Assembly: GCF_000402035.1 (NCBI RefSeq)
Contig: NC_021288.1
Location: forward strand, 620,001 to 684,000
DNA from: Caballeronia insecticola
Lineage (GTDB): Bacteria; Pseudomonadota; Gammaproteobacteria; Burkholderiales; Burkholderiaceae
Length of the DNA: 64,000 bases
Direction: 5' to 3'
The translations under genes and the position numbers were made by a program. The notes beneath the pieces were generated by a model. It had not been told where the DNA came from, made no database searches, and worked only from the letters and a program-made list of their open reading frames with translations. Each line of letters opens with the position of its first letter. The stretch's first letter is position 1. This document shows positions 52,327-60,761 of this stretch, in pieces.

Positions 52327-53252
52327 TGTCCGGCTCCGTTTCCGCGCGCGCCGTGACGACGCAGACTGTCGATCAGCAGATTCACGCCGACGGTCAGCGT
52401 CGCGATCGCGACGGCGGGCATCAGCACCGCGGGCGCGCCTTCGGCAAGACCGCCGATGTTCTCGCGCACGAGCGAGCCCCAGTCCGCGTTCGGCGGCTGA
52501 ACGCCGAGACCGAGAAAGCTCAGGCCGCTCAGCAGCAGCACGATGAACACGAAGCGCAGGCCGAAGTCCGCGAGCATCGGATGAATCATGTTGGGCAGCA
52601 CCTCCACGCGCGCGATATAGAAGATCTTCTCGCCGCGCGCCTTCGCCACCTGCACGTATTCGAGCGTCATGATGTTCACGGCGAGCGAGCGCGAGATGCG
52701 GAACGCGCCGGGAATGTAGGCGAGCGCGGCGACCGTCATCAGCATCGGAATGGAGGAACCGAACGCGGCGATCACGACGAGCGCGAGAATCTTGCTCGGA
52801 ATGGAAATAAGCGCATCGAACAGACGGCTCAGGACTTCATCGAGCCAGCGGCCCGACACCGCCGCGAGCAGGCCGAAGAACGTGCCGATGACGCTCGCGA
52901 GCACCGTCGAGGCGAGCGCGAGGCCCACCGTGTATTGCGTGCCGTAGAGAATGCGGCTCAGCATGTCGCGGCCGAGGTAGTCGGTGCCGAGCAGATGCGC
53001 CGCGCTATACGAACCGAAGATTTCCGTCGACGTGAATGCGCCGCCCTTGTACGGCGCGACGAGCGGACCGATGAAAGCGATCGCGAGCCAGAACACGACG
53101 ATGCAAAGCCCGATCAGCCCGAGCACCGAGAAGCGGTTCACGAGACGCCTCAAGGCGCTGCGCCTGGCTACCGGCGCGGGTTCCTGCGGGGCATCGGCGG
53201 CGGGCGGCTCGTATAGCACGGTCGTGGCGTGAGAATGAGCGGGTCGGTTCAT
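52323..53252 (-). CDS. ABC importer permease (DppC-like)
   Basis: ATG 53252 overlaps the DppB-like stop (ATGA); the frame running to 54248 is a shadow extension. 309 residues. Typical sites: 'LLGTDYLGRDMLSRILYGTQ', 'AFRISRSLAVNIMTLEYVQV' (EAA loop region) and 'LSGLSFLGLGVQPPNADWGS'. It lies in a chain of four-base overlaps with the permease before and the ATPase after it. Confidence 0.92.
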   Translation of the reverse strand: MNRPAHSHATTVLYEPPAADAPQEPAPVARRSALRRLVNRFSVLGLIGLCIVVFWLAIAFIGPLVAPYKGGAFTSTEIFGSYSAAHLLGTDYLGRDMLSRILYGTQYTVGLALASTVLASVIGTFFGLLAAVSGRWLDEVLSRLFDALISIPSKILALVVIAAFGSSIPMLMTVAALAYIPGAFRISRSLAVNIMTLEYVQVAKARGEKIFYIARVEVLPNMIHPMLADFGLRFVFIVLLLSGLSFLGLGVQPPNADWGSLVRENIGGLAEGAPAVLMPAVAIATLTVGVNLLIDSLRRHGARGNGAGQ

Positions 53253-54205
53253 CGTTGACGCAGCCTCGGGTTGGATACGATCTGGCACAGGTCGGCCATC
53301 AGCACGAGCGCGAGATACGCCGCGCAGAACACCATCACGCAGCCCTGCACAAGCGGCATGTCGCGGTTGGTGACGGCATCCACCATCAGGCTCGCAAGAC
53401 CGGGATAGTTGAAGATCGATTCGACGATCACCACGCCGCCGAACAGGTACGAGAGGCTCAACGCGACCGCATTGGCGATCGGGCCGATGGTGTTGGGCAG
53501 AACGTGCCGCAGCACGACGCGCATCGGCGAGGCGCCCTTGAGCAGCGCCATCTCCACATACGATGCATTCAGCTGATCGAGCACGGCCGCGCGCGTCATG
53601 CGCGCCATCTGCGCGACGATCACGCAGCAGAGCGTCATCACCGGCATCGCGTAGGTGCGCACGAGCGCGCCGAACGACGACACATCCGACAGATACGACA
53701 GCGCGGGCAGCCAGCGCAGCTTCACCGCGAAGATCAGCACGGCGATGGTCGCCACGAGAAACTCGGGCACGGCGACGGTCGAGAGCGTCAGCACGTTGAG
53801 CACGCGATCGAGCAGCGAGCCGCGATACATCGCGGAGACGATGCCGATCACCAGCGCGACCGGCACGGAGACGAGGGCGGTGAGTCCCGCGAGCACGAGC
53901 GAGTTCGGCAGACGCGTCGCGATCAGTTCGCTGACGGGCAGATTGTTCGACAGCGACGTGCCGAAGTTGCCCGTCACCACATGCACGAGCCACGCGAAAT
54001 AGCGCGTGACCGCGGGTTGATCGAGGCCGAACTGATGCCTGAGCGCCGCCACCTGCTCGGGCGTGGCCGCCTGACCGAGCGCCTGCTGCGCCGCGTCGCC
54101 CGGCAGCAGTCCGGTGATCCCGAACACCACCATCGACACGATCAGCAGCGTCAGCAGCGCGAGGCCGAGGCGCGCGGCGATGAGTCGTTGCGCGTGAACT
54201 TTCAT
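53249..54205 (-). CDS. ABC importer permease (DppB-like)
   Basis: 318 residues. 'MVVFGITGLLPGDAAQQALG' is the typical N-terminal helix and loop; 'LKGASPMRVVLRHVLPNTIG' is the EAA loop, and 'SIFNYPGLASLMVDAVTNRD' the conserved late motif. It follows the binding-protein gene by 85 bases. It forms the import pore with the DppC-like protein. Confidence 0.93.
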   Translation of the reverse strand: MKVHAQRLIAARLGLALLTLLIVSMVVFGITGLLPGDAAQQALGQAATPEQVAALRHQFGLDQPAVTRYFAWLVHVVTGNFGTSLSNNLPVSELIATRLPNSLVLAGLTALVSVPVALVIGIVSAMYRGSLLDRVLNVLTLSTVAVPEFLVATIAVLIFAVKLRWLPALSYLSDVSSFGALVRTYAMPVMTLCCVIVAQMARMTRAAVLDQLNASYVEMALLKGASPMRVVLRHVLPNTIGPIANAVALSLSYLFGGVVIVESIFNYPGLASLMVDAVTNRDMPLVQGCVMVFCAAYLALVLMADLCQIVSNPRLRQR

Positions 54206-54290
54206 CGGATACCGCCTCTCGTTGAAGGTTTGCGTCGCGCGCCGTCACGCGAATGGCGGCGCGTCCTGGTCAGTGCGTGTCAGCGCATGT

Positions 54291-55913
54291 TCATGCCTCG
54301 AGCCACACGTTCTCGGCGAACATCCAGCCCATCAGACCCGCGAGCGGAATGCCGCCGAGGCCCTTCAGCTTCGTGGTATGCGCATCGAGCGAACTCTGGA
54401 ACATCGGAATGCCGACGCCGCCGTCCGTGTGCACGAGCTCCTGCATGTCGCCGTAGATCTTCTTGCGCTTGGCGTCGTCGGGTTCGCCGCGCGCCGCGAC
54501 CAGCATCTGGTCGAACTGCGCGCTCTTCCAGTTGGCTTCGTTCCACGGCGCATCGGACTTGAAGAACTGCGTGAAGATCACGTCCGCGCTCGGGCGCGCA
54601 TTGATGTTGCCGAAGCCGAGCGGATGCTTCATCCAGTGATTCGACCAGTAGCCGTCGGACGGCACGCGCACGACCTGCAGGTTCAGCCCTGCCTGCGGCG
54701 CGACCTGCTGCATCAGCACGGCCATCTCGACCGAGCCTTCCGCCGCCGGCGATGCATACAACTGGATCGGCGCATTGCCGAGCTTCGCCTTCTGAAAGTG
54801 GAACTTCGCCTTGTCGGGATCGAAGCCGCGCTGCGGCAGCCCCGACATGTAGTACTTGTTGCTCGGATCGATCGGCTGGTCGTTGCCGATCGCGCCATAG
54901 CCGCGGAAGATCGTCCGGCGCATCTGCTCGCGATCCATCAAATACGTCATGCCGCGGCGGAAGTCGGCATTGCCGGTGATGCCGCCGTCGTCGCGCATGA
55001 TGAGATCGGTGTACTGGCCCGTTTTGGTTTCGAGCACCGCGAAGCCCTGCGTGCCCTTGATGCGCTCCGTCGAGCGCGCGCTCACCGCGTTGATGAGTTG
55101 CACGTCGCCCGACATCAGCGCGTTCACGCGCGCGGGTTCGTCCGCGATGCCGATGAGTTCCACTTCGTCGAGATGCGGCATGCCCGGCTTCCAGTACTTC
55201 TCGTTGCGCACGCCCACGGTGCGCACGCCCGGCGCGAACTCCTTGACCTTGAACGGACCCGTGCCGACAGCCGTCTTGAAGTCCGTCGTGCCGTCCTTCA
55301 CGATGAGGAAGTGCGAGTCCGCGAGAATCACCGGCAGATCGGCATTCGCGCCGGAAAGCGTGATCGTCAGTTCGTTCGGACCGGTCGCCTTGATCTCCTT
55401 GAACTGATCGGCGAGCGTCTTCGCTTTCGAGCCGACCGCCGGATCTTTATGGCGCATCAGCGAATAAACGACGTCGGCGGGCGCAAGGGATTTGCCGTCG
55501 TGGAACTGCACGCCGCTGCGAAGCTTCACGACCCAGACCGTCGCGTCCTTGGTTTCGAGCGATTCGGCGAGCGCCATCTTCGCGCCGAGGTGATTGTCGA
55601 GCTCGGTCAGGCCGCTATAGAACATGAACGCGCGTGCATAGTCGGTGCCGAGCGCGCCCTTGGCGGGATCGAGCGTATCGGCCGCCGACGACGACTGCGT
55701 CGCCACGCGAATCCGGCCGCCCTGCTTCGGCTTGTCCTGCGCGAACACCGCGCCGCTCGCCGTGAGGAGACCCGCGCCCGTCATCGACATGAGCCCGCCC
55801 GCGGCCATCGCGCGAAGGACGTTGCGCCTCGACGCGCCACGGCGCGTCAGTTCTTCGAGCCGTGTGCCGGCATCGGCATGGGCAACTGTTTCAGTCGTTC
55901 GATCGATGCTCAT
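54291..55913 (-). CDS. ABC importer solute-binding protein with Tat-type signal (family 5)
   Basis: 540 residues. The N-terminal signal 'SRRNVLRAMAAGGLMSMTGA' has a twin-arginine motif. Mature protein: 'DTLDPAKGALGTDYARAFMF', 'SGLTELDNHLGAKMALAESL' and 'VQFHDGKSLAPADVVYSLMR'. It is a clear paralogue of the orphan binding protein at 60762-62339 (shared YSGLTELD, FHDGK and SLMRHKD blocks). It delivers the unknown substrate to the importer encoded at 50.5-54.2 kb. Confidence 0.92.
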   Translation of the reverse strand: MSIDRTTETVAHADAGTRLEELTRRGASRRNVLRAMAAGGLMSMTGAGLLTASGAVFAQDKPKQGGRIRVATQSSSAADTLDPAKGALGTDYARAFMFYSGLTELDNHLGAKMALAESLETKDATVWVVKLRSGVQFHDGKSLAPADVVYSLMRHKDPAVGSKAKTLADQFKEIKATGPNELTITLSGANADLPVILADSHFLIVKDGTTDFKTAVGTGPFKVKEFAPGVRTVGVRNEKYWKPGMPHLDEVELIGIADEPARVNALMSGDVQLINAVSARSTERIKGTQGFAVLETKTGQYTDLIMRDDGGITGNADFRRGMTYLMDREQMRRTIFRGYGAIGNDQPIDPSNKYYMSGLPQRGFDPDKAKFHFQKAKLGNAPIQLYASPAAEGSVEMAVLMQQVAPQAGLNLQVVRVPSDGYWSNHWMKHPLGFGNINARPSADVIFTQFFKSDAPWNEANWKSAQFDQMLVAARGEPDDAKRKKIYGDMQELVHTDGGVGIPMFQSSLDAHTTKLKGLGGIPLAGLMGWMFAENVWLEA

Positions 55914-55962
55914 GGACTTCTCCGCGTGAGGGGCTGTAGATAGTCGGCAGCTTTGCGGCTGC

Positions 55963-57237
55963 TCAATAGAAAACGTCTTTGATCGAGTAATACGCGCCGA
56001 CGAGCGGCAGAAACCATGGCTTGCCCGTGTGACCGGGAATCGCGGGCCAGTCGAACTCGCGCCACGGGTTCGCCGCCGTGTTGCCGTTCATGACCTCGGC
56101 CATGATCTGGCCCATGTGCGTCGACATCTGCGTGCCGTGGCCGCTGTAGCCCATCGAGAAATAGATGCCGTCGTGCTGGCCCGCGCGCGGCAGCCGGTCG
56201 GCGGTGATATCGACGAGACCGCCCCAGCAATAGTCGATGCGCGCGCTCGCGAGACTCGGGAAGATCGCCGCGAGATTCGCTTGCAGGATACGACCGCTCT
56301 TCGCATCGGACGGACGCTCCGACGCCGTGAAGCGCGCGCGTCCGCCGAGCAGAAGACGCGCGTCGTGCGTCACGCGAAAGTAGTTGTGCATGAGGCGGCT
56401 CGTCGTGTACGAGCGGCGATTGGGCAGCAGCCGGTTCAACTGATCTTCGGGCAGCGGCTCCGTCACGATGATGAACGAGCCCACCGGCGCGAGCCTGCGG
56501 CGATACCACGCGAACGGGCCATGCTTCGACGGTCCCGTCGCAATCAACACCTGCTTGCAGCGCAGCGAACCGCGCTTCGACTCGATGCGATACGCGCCAC
56601 CTTCCTTCACGATGTTCGTGACTTCGGCGTGCTCGTAGAGACGCGCGCCTTGCGTCACCGCCGCCCGCGCGAGACCGGCGGCGAACTTGCCCATGTGCAT
56701 CTGCCCGCCGTGACGCTGCAACAGGCCGCCGTGAAAGGCATCGGATTGCACTTCGCTGCGGACTTGTTCGCGGTCGAGCAGATCGATATCCGGATCGACT
56801 TCCCGCCGGATCAGCTCGGCGGTGGCCGCGATATGGGCGAGATGATGCGGCTTCGCGGCGAGCTTGAGCTTGCCCGACGCGAGATAGTCGCAATCGATCT
56901 GTTCCTCGCGGATCAGACGCTCGACGGTCGCCACCGCCGCCGCATACGCGCGATAACAGCCTTGCGCGCGCTCGGCACCGAGTTGCGCGCGCAGCGCCGC
57001 ATAGTCTTGCGCGACGCCCGTATTGCACTGACCGCCATTGCGGCCCGATGCGCCGCCGCCGATGCGCCCGGCATCGAGCACGACGACGGACGCGCCCCGC
57101 TTGCCCAACGCGAGCGCCGCCGACAAACCGGTGAACCCGCCGCCGATCACGACGACATCGGCCTGACCGTCGGCCGGGCCTTCGCACGTCGGGATCATGG
57201 CGGACGCGGTATCGAGCCAGTAGGAGTCGAGTTTCAT
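55963..57237 (-). CDS. FAD-dependent amine oxidase, PuuB / gamma-glutamylputrescine oxidase-like
   Basis: 424 residues. 'DSYWLDTA' at the start and 'VVVIGGGFTGLSAALALGKR', then 'GASGRNGGQCNTGVAQDY', are the PuuB/DAO-family N-terminal patterns; 'YFSMGYSGHGTQMSTHMGQI' is the C-terminal flavin loop. Such enzymes oxidise N-substituted amines or gamma-glutamylated polyamines to aldehydes. It lies upstream of the importer in the same operon, and an aldehyde dehydrogenase of PuuC type follows at 58-59.6 kb, so the aldehyde product has an obvious sink. Confidence 0.88.
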   Translation of the reverse strand: MKLDSYWLDTASAMIPTCEGPADGQADVVVIGGGFTGLSAALALGKRGASVVVLDAGRIGGGASGRNGGQCNTGVAQDYAALRAQLGAERAQGCYRAYAAAVATVERLIREEQIDCDYLASGKLKLAAKPHHLAHIAATAELIRREVDPDIDLLDREQVRSEVQSDAFHGGLLQRHGGQMHMGKFAAGLARAAVTQGARLYEHAEVTNIVKEGGAYRIESKRGSLRCKQVLIATGPSKHGPFAWYRRRLAPVGSFIIVTEPLPEDQLNRLLPNRRSYTTSRLMHNYFRVTHDARLLLGGRARFTASERPSDAKSGRILQANLAAIFPSLASARIDYCWGGLVDITADRLPRAGQHDGIYFSMGYSGHGTQMSTHMGQIMAEVMNGNTAANPWREFDWPAIPGHTGKPWFLPLVGAYYSIKDVFY

Positions 57238-57262
57238 CGGCGTTGCTCGCGTTATGAAGTGC

Positions 57263-57931
57263 TCAAAGACCGAGTTGCGTGGCGAGATCGCCGATGGTGT
57301 CCACTTCGTAATACTCGTAGTACGGCGTGCCGGGTTCGTGGCCGCGCTTGACGAACGCCTTGTGCTTGATGCCCATGTCGTGCGCGGTCATCAGGTCGTA
57401 GCGCAGGCTCGAAGACACATGCAGCACGTCTTCCGGATTGCAGTTCAGCTGGTCGAACATGTACTCGAAGCCCTGCATGCGCGGCTTGTACGATTGCGCC
57501 TGCTGTGCCGTGAACACGCGATGAAACGGCGCGCCCAGCTTGTCGACGTTACTCTGAATCTGATCGTTCGATGCATTCGACAGGATCACGAGCTTGTATT
57601 TCGTCGCCAGCCGCGAAAGCCCTTCCGGCACGTCCGGATGCGGGCCCCAGGTCGGCACGGCGGTGTAATACTTCTCGGCTTCGGCTTCGTTGAATTCGAC
57701 GTTCATGCGCGCGCATGCACGGCGCACCGAGTTGACGATCACGTCGCGATACGGCTTCCATGCGCCGAGCACTTCGTCGCGGCGATAGCCCGCGAAAAAC
57801 TTCACGAATTGCTCGAGGTCGTCGCCTTGCAGGCGGTCGGCGTACATTTCGCGAGCCATATCGGCCATGCGGAATTTCGTCAGCGTGCCGTAGCAGTCGA
57901 ACGTGATGTACTTCGGCTCAAAATCGATCAT
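57263..57931 (-). CDS. HAD-superfamily hydrolase, haloacid dehalogenase type II
   Basis: ATG 57931 with AGGA upstream; the frame to 58087 has no support. 222 residues. The catalytic Asp lies in 'YITFDCYGTLTKF' (Asp12), the second motif in 'LVILSNASND', the Lys in 'QAQSYKPRMQGFEYM' and the acidic motif in 'VSSSLRYDLMTAHDMG'. Type II haloacid dehalogenases hydrolyse L-2-haloacids, but close relatives act on other phosphate-free or phosphorylated substrates. First gene of the 58-47 kb operon, 25 bases before the PuuB-like gene. Real substrate unknown. Confidence 0.85.
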   Translation of the reverse strand: MIDFEPKYITFDCYGTLTKFRMADMAREMYADRLQGDDLEQFVKFFAGYRRDEVLGAWKPYRDVIVNSVRRACARMNVEFNEAEAEKYYTAVPTWGPHPDVPEGLSRLATKYKLVILSNASNDQIQSNVDKLGAPFHRVFTAQQAQSYKPRMQGFEYMFDQLNCNPEDVLHVSSSLRYDLMTAHDMGIKHKAFVKRGHEPGTPYYEYYEVDTIGDLATQLGL

Positions 57932-58136
57932 GGTGTCGGTCCTGTCGTGTGATGAACCCGTCCGGAGTTCGGTTGAAAACGGGGAACAGCGTTGCGTTGA
58001 GGAAAATTTAACCAGTGCAAAAATGACGGATGGCGTCGATTGCGTGCCGTGCAACCACACAAGTGATGCGTTTTGAGGCGTTGCCACAGCACAAAATGCG
58101 GCGCTCCGTGAGAACCCTCGCGAACGATCGTGCGTA

Positions 58137-59615
58137 TCAGCCTTCAGTGTCGATAAGCACGCTCTTGAAACGCAGATTCGCTTCGTAAGCCTGCCGGCCG
58201 AGATCCTTGCCGATGCCCGAGCGCTTGTAGCCGCCCGTCGGAATCACGAAGTCGCTCGTGCGGCCGTAGCGGTTCACCCATACGGTGCCCGCCTCGAGCC
58301 CGCGCACCAGCCGCAGCGCACGGCCAATGTCCGCGGTATGCACGCCCGCTGCAAGACCATAGTCGGGGTGCGCCGCGAGTTCGAGGGCTTCCTCTTCGGT
58401 ATCGAAGGTCTGCACGGTCAGTACCGGGCCGAAAATTTCCTGACGCACGGCCTCGTTGTCCTGCGTGACATCGCACAGCAAGGTGGGCGCGTAGAACGCG
58501 CCCGGCGTCGCTGCATCCGCGCGCCGGCCGCCGCAACGCAGGCTCGCGCCGCCCGCGATGCTGCGCCGTACGATCCCGTCGATGCGCTCCGCCTGCTGCT
58601 CCGAGATGATCGGCGGCAAGGTCGTGCCCGCAGCCCACGTCGCGCCGGCCTTGAGTTCGCCGAAGGCCTGCGCGATGCGCTCGGTCAGTTCGTCGGCAAG
58701 CGCGCGTTGCACGAGCAGGCGCGACCCCGCGACGCAGACCTGCCCCGCATTCCCCGTGATCGCGCCCGCAATGCGCCGCGCCACGTCGTCGATGCGCGGT
58801 GCATCCGCGAAGACGATCTGCGGACTCTTGCCGCCCAGCTCGAGCGTGACGGGCTTGGTGCCCGTCTCCGCGCACGCCGCCATGATCGCGGCGCCGGTGC
58901 GCGTCGATCCGGTGAACGTCACCTTGCCGATGCGCGGATGACGCACGAGCGCATCGCCGCTCGTGCGGCCATCGCCCTGAATCACGTTGAAGATGCCCGG
59001 CGGCACGCCAGCTTCGAGCGCCAGCTCGGCGAGACGCAGCGCGGAGAACGGCGTCATCTCGGACGGCTTCAGCACCACCGCGTTGCCCGCCGCGAGCGCG
59101 GGCGCGGTCTTCCATATGCCCATCACGAGCGGAAAATTCCACGGCGCGATCGCCCCGATCACGCCATACGGCTCGGCGATCGTCATGCCGAGATGCCGAT
59201 GATCGGTCGCCGCGACATCGCCGCCGAGCTTGTCGGCGAACTCCGCATAGAAGCGGATGCTCTCGGCGGTGAACGGCACGTCCCAGTGGTACGCATCGCG
59301 CACGGGACGGGTCGAGCCGAGCGCTTCGAGCGGCGCGAGCGTGGCGGCGTCGGCGGCGACGAGATCGGCGAACCGGCGCAATACGCGTGCACGCTCGCGC
59401 GGCGCACGGCGGGCCCAGTCGCCATGCTTGAACGCGCTCCATGCGTTCTGCACGGCGTAGTCGATCAGCGCGCCGTCCGCGACCGGCACCGACGCATACA
59501 CGACACCATCCGACGGCCGCGCCACATCGATACGCGAGGCGCCCGCATCGATCAGTTCGCCGCCGATGAAATGCCCGCTCCGGATGCCGATGCTGGCGGG
59601 ATCGAAACAGTCCAT
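58137..59615 (-). CDS. Aldehyde dehydrogenase, PuuC-like (gamma-glutamyl-aminobutyraldehyde/aminoaldehyde type)
   Basis: ATG 59615 with GGAGGAACC upstream; 492 residues. 'IAPWNFPLVMGIWKTAPALA' and catalytic Glu in 'VTLELGGKSPQIVFADAP', catalytic Cys in 'GNAGQVCVAGSRLLVQ'. It resembles aldehyde dehydrogenases oxidising aminoaldehydes from polyamines. It is separated from the HAD gene by about 200 bases with no clear terminator. It likely oxidises the aldehyde made by the PuuB-like protein. Confidence 0.9.
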   Translation of the reverse strand: MDCFDPASIGIRSGHFIGGELIDAGASRIDVARPSDGVVYASVPVADGALIDYAVQNAWSAFKHGDWARRAPRERARVLRRFADLVAADAATLAPLEALGSTRPVRDAYHWDVPFTAESIRFYAEFADKLGGDVAATDHRHLGMTIAEPYGVIGAIAPWNFPLVMGIWKTAPALAAGNAVVLKPSEMTPFSALRLAELALEAGVPPGIFNVIQGDGRTSGDALVRHPRIGKVTFTGSTRTGAAIMAACAETGTKPVTLELGGKSPQIVFADAPRIDDVARRIAGAITGNAGQVCVAGSRLLVQRALADELTERIAQAFGELKAGATWAAGTTLPPIISEQQAERIDGIVRRSIAGGASLRCGGRRADAATPGAFYAPTLLCDVTQDNEAVRQEIFGPVLTVQTFDTEEEALELAAHPDYGLAAGVHTADIGRALRLVRGLEAGTVWVNRYGRTSDFVIPTGGYKRSGIGKDLGRQAYEANLRFKSVLIDTEG

Positions 59616-59858
59616 ATGCGTGGTTCCTCCGGAATGTTGCGTTGACAGGACTCCATCGTAGGACCGGCGCACCCGCATATTTCGCCGACAAAATTGCCGA
59701 TTCAGCACAGCACGCGCGTTCTTGCCGCGATAACCGGCGGTTTTGCGTTGCACCACTTGCGGCGGCCCGCGCAGGCCGTGAACAGGAAGATCGTCCTAGC
59801 CAGCCGCGCTGCGCGATGTCACAGTCTCGATAACTGTCTTTGGACCGAGGAGGCCGGC

Positions 59859-60731
59859 GTGCCCGACTCAAGCAAGAACGATGTGGCCGAATACCGGGCT
59901 TTCACGCTCGACGACATTCCCGCGGCGCTGGCGTTGTCGGCGTCCGTCAAATGGCGGCATCGCGCGGACGACTGGCGCTTCGCGGCGCGTCTTGGCCGCG
60001 GCTTTGCGGCCGTCGACCGCGACGGGCGACTCGTCGGCACGGCGCTCGCATTTCAATTCGGCGCGCATGCCGCGACGCTCGGCATGTTCATCGTGGCGCC
60101 GGAATATCAGCGGCGCGGCATCGGACGCGGGCTGCTCGAACGCCTGATCGCAACCCTCGGACCGCGCGTACTGCTGATCCACGCATCCAATGAAGGCAGG
60201 CCTTTGTGCGAGGCACGCGGCTTCACGCGCATCGACACGATTCATCAGCATCAGGGCGCGGCGTTTCAGCCGCCGCTCGTTTCGCTGCCGCCGGGCGAGC
60301 GCCTGCGCCCGATCGGCGCGAAGGACACGCCGCGTCTCGCCGAACTCGCGTCGCGGGCAAGCGGACTGGATCGCACCGCGATGCTCCCGCCATTGCTCGA
60401 TGTGGCAAGCGGCATCGCGCTCGATCGCGACGGCGAACTGATCGGCTTCGCGCTGTTCCGGCGTTTCGGCGACGGCCATGTGATCGGCCCGGTGATCGCG
60501 CCCGAATCGCCCGATGAGAGCCGCGCCAAGGCGCTGATCAGCTACTGGCTCGCGCTGAACGCGGGCATGTTCGTCCGCGTCGATACGCCATTGCGTCACG
60601 GTCTTTCGTCCTGGCTCGAAGGGCTCGGGCTGCCGCTCGTCGATACCATCGAGCAAATGTCGCTCAACGGCCTGCCGCTCGCCGATGGCACGCTCGCGCA
60701 GTACGCGCTGACGAGCCAGGCGCTGTGGTGA
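59859..60731 (+). CDS. GNAT-family acetyltransferase, 290 aa (paralogue B)
   Basis: GTG 59859 with GAGGAGG at 59847-59853. Exactly as long as paralogue A at 39265-40137 and roughly half of its residues look identical by eye. 'IVAPEYQRRGIGRGLLERLI' is the acetyl-CoA loop; 'TIHQHQGAAF' marks the midpoint, and 'GLSSWLEGLGLPLVDTIEQM' the end. It is encoded between the aldehyde dehydrogenase and an orphan binding protein, convergent with the latter. Probably acts on a related substrate to paralogue A. Confidence 0.88.
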   Translation: MPDSSKNDVAEYRAFTLDDIPAALALSASVKWRHRADDWRFAARLGRGFAAVDRDGRLVGTALAFQFGAHAATLGMFIVAPEYQRRGIGRGLLERLIATLGPRVLLIHASNEGRPLCEARGFTRIDTIHQHQGAAFQPPLVSLPPGERLRPIGAKDTPRLAELASRASGLDRTAMLPPLLDVASGIALDRDGELIGFALFRRFGDGHVIGPVIAPESPDESRAKALISYWLALNAGMFVRVDTPLRHGLSSWLEGLGLPLVDTIEQMSLNGLPLADGTLAQYALTSQALW

Positions 60732-60761
60732 GGCGGGCATCAACACCGGCAGCGCCGGGCG

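Noticed and set aside
52323..54248. 641-codon open frame on the minus strand
   Set aside because: The real DppC-like gene starts at 53252; the rest is a frame shadow of the DppB-like gene.
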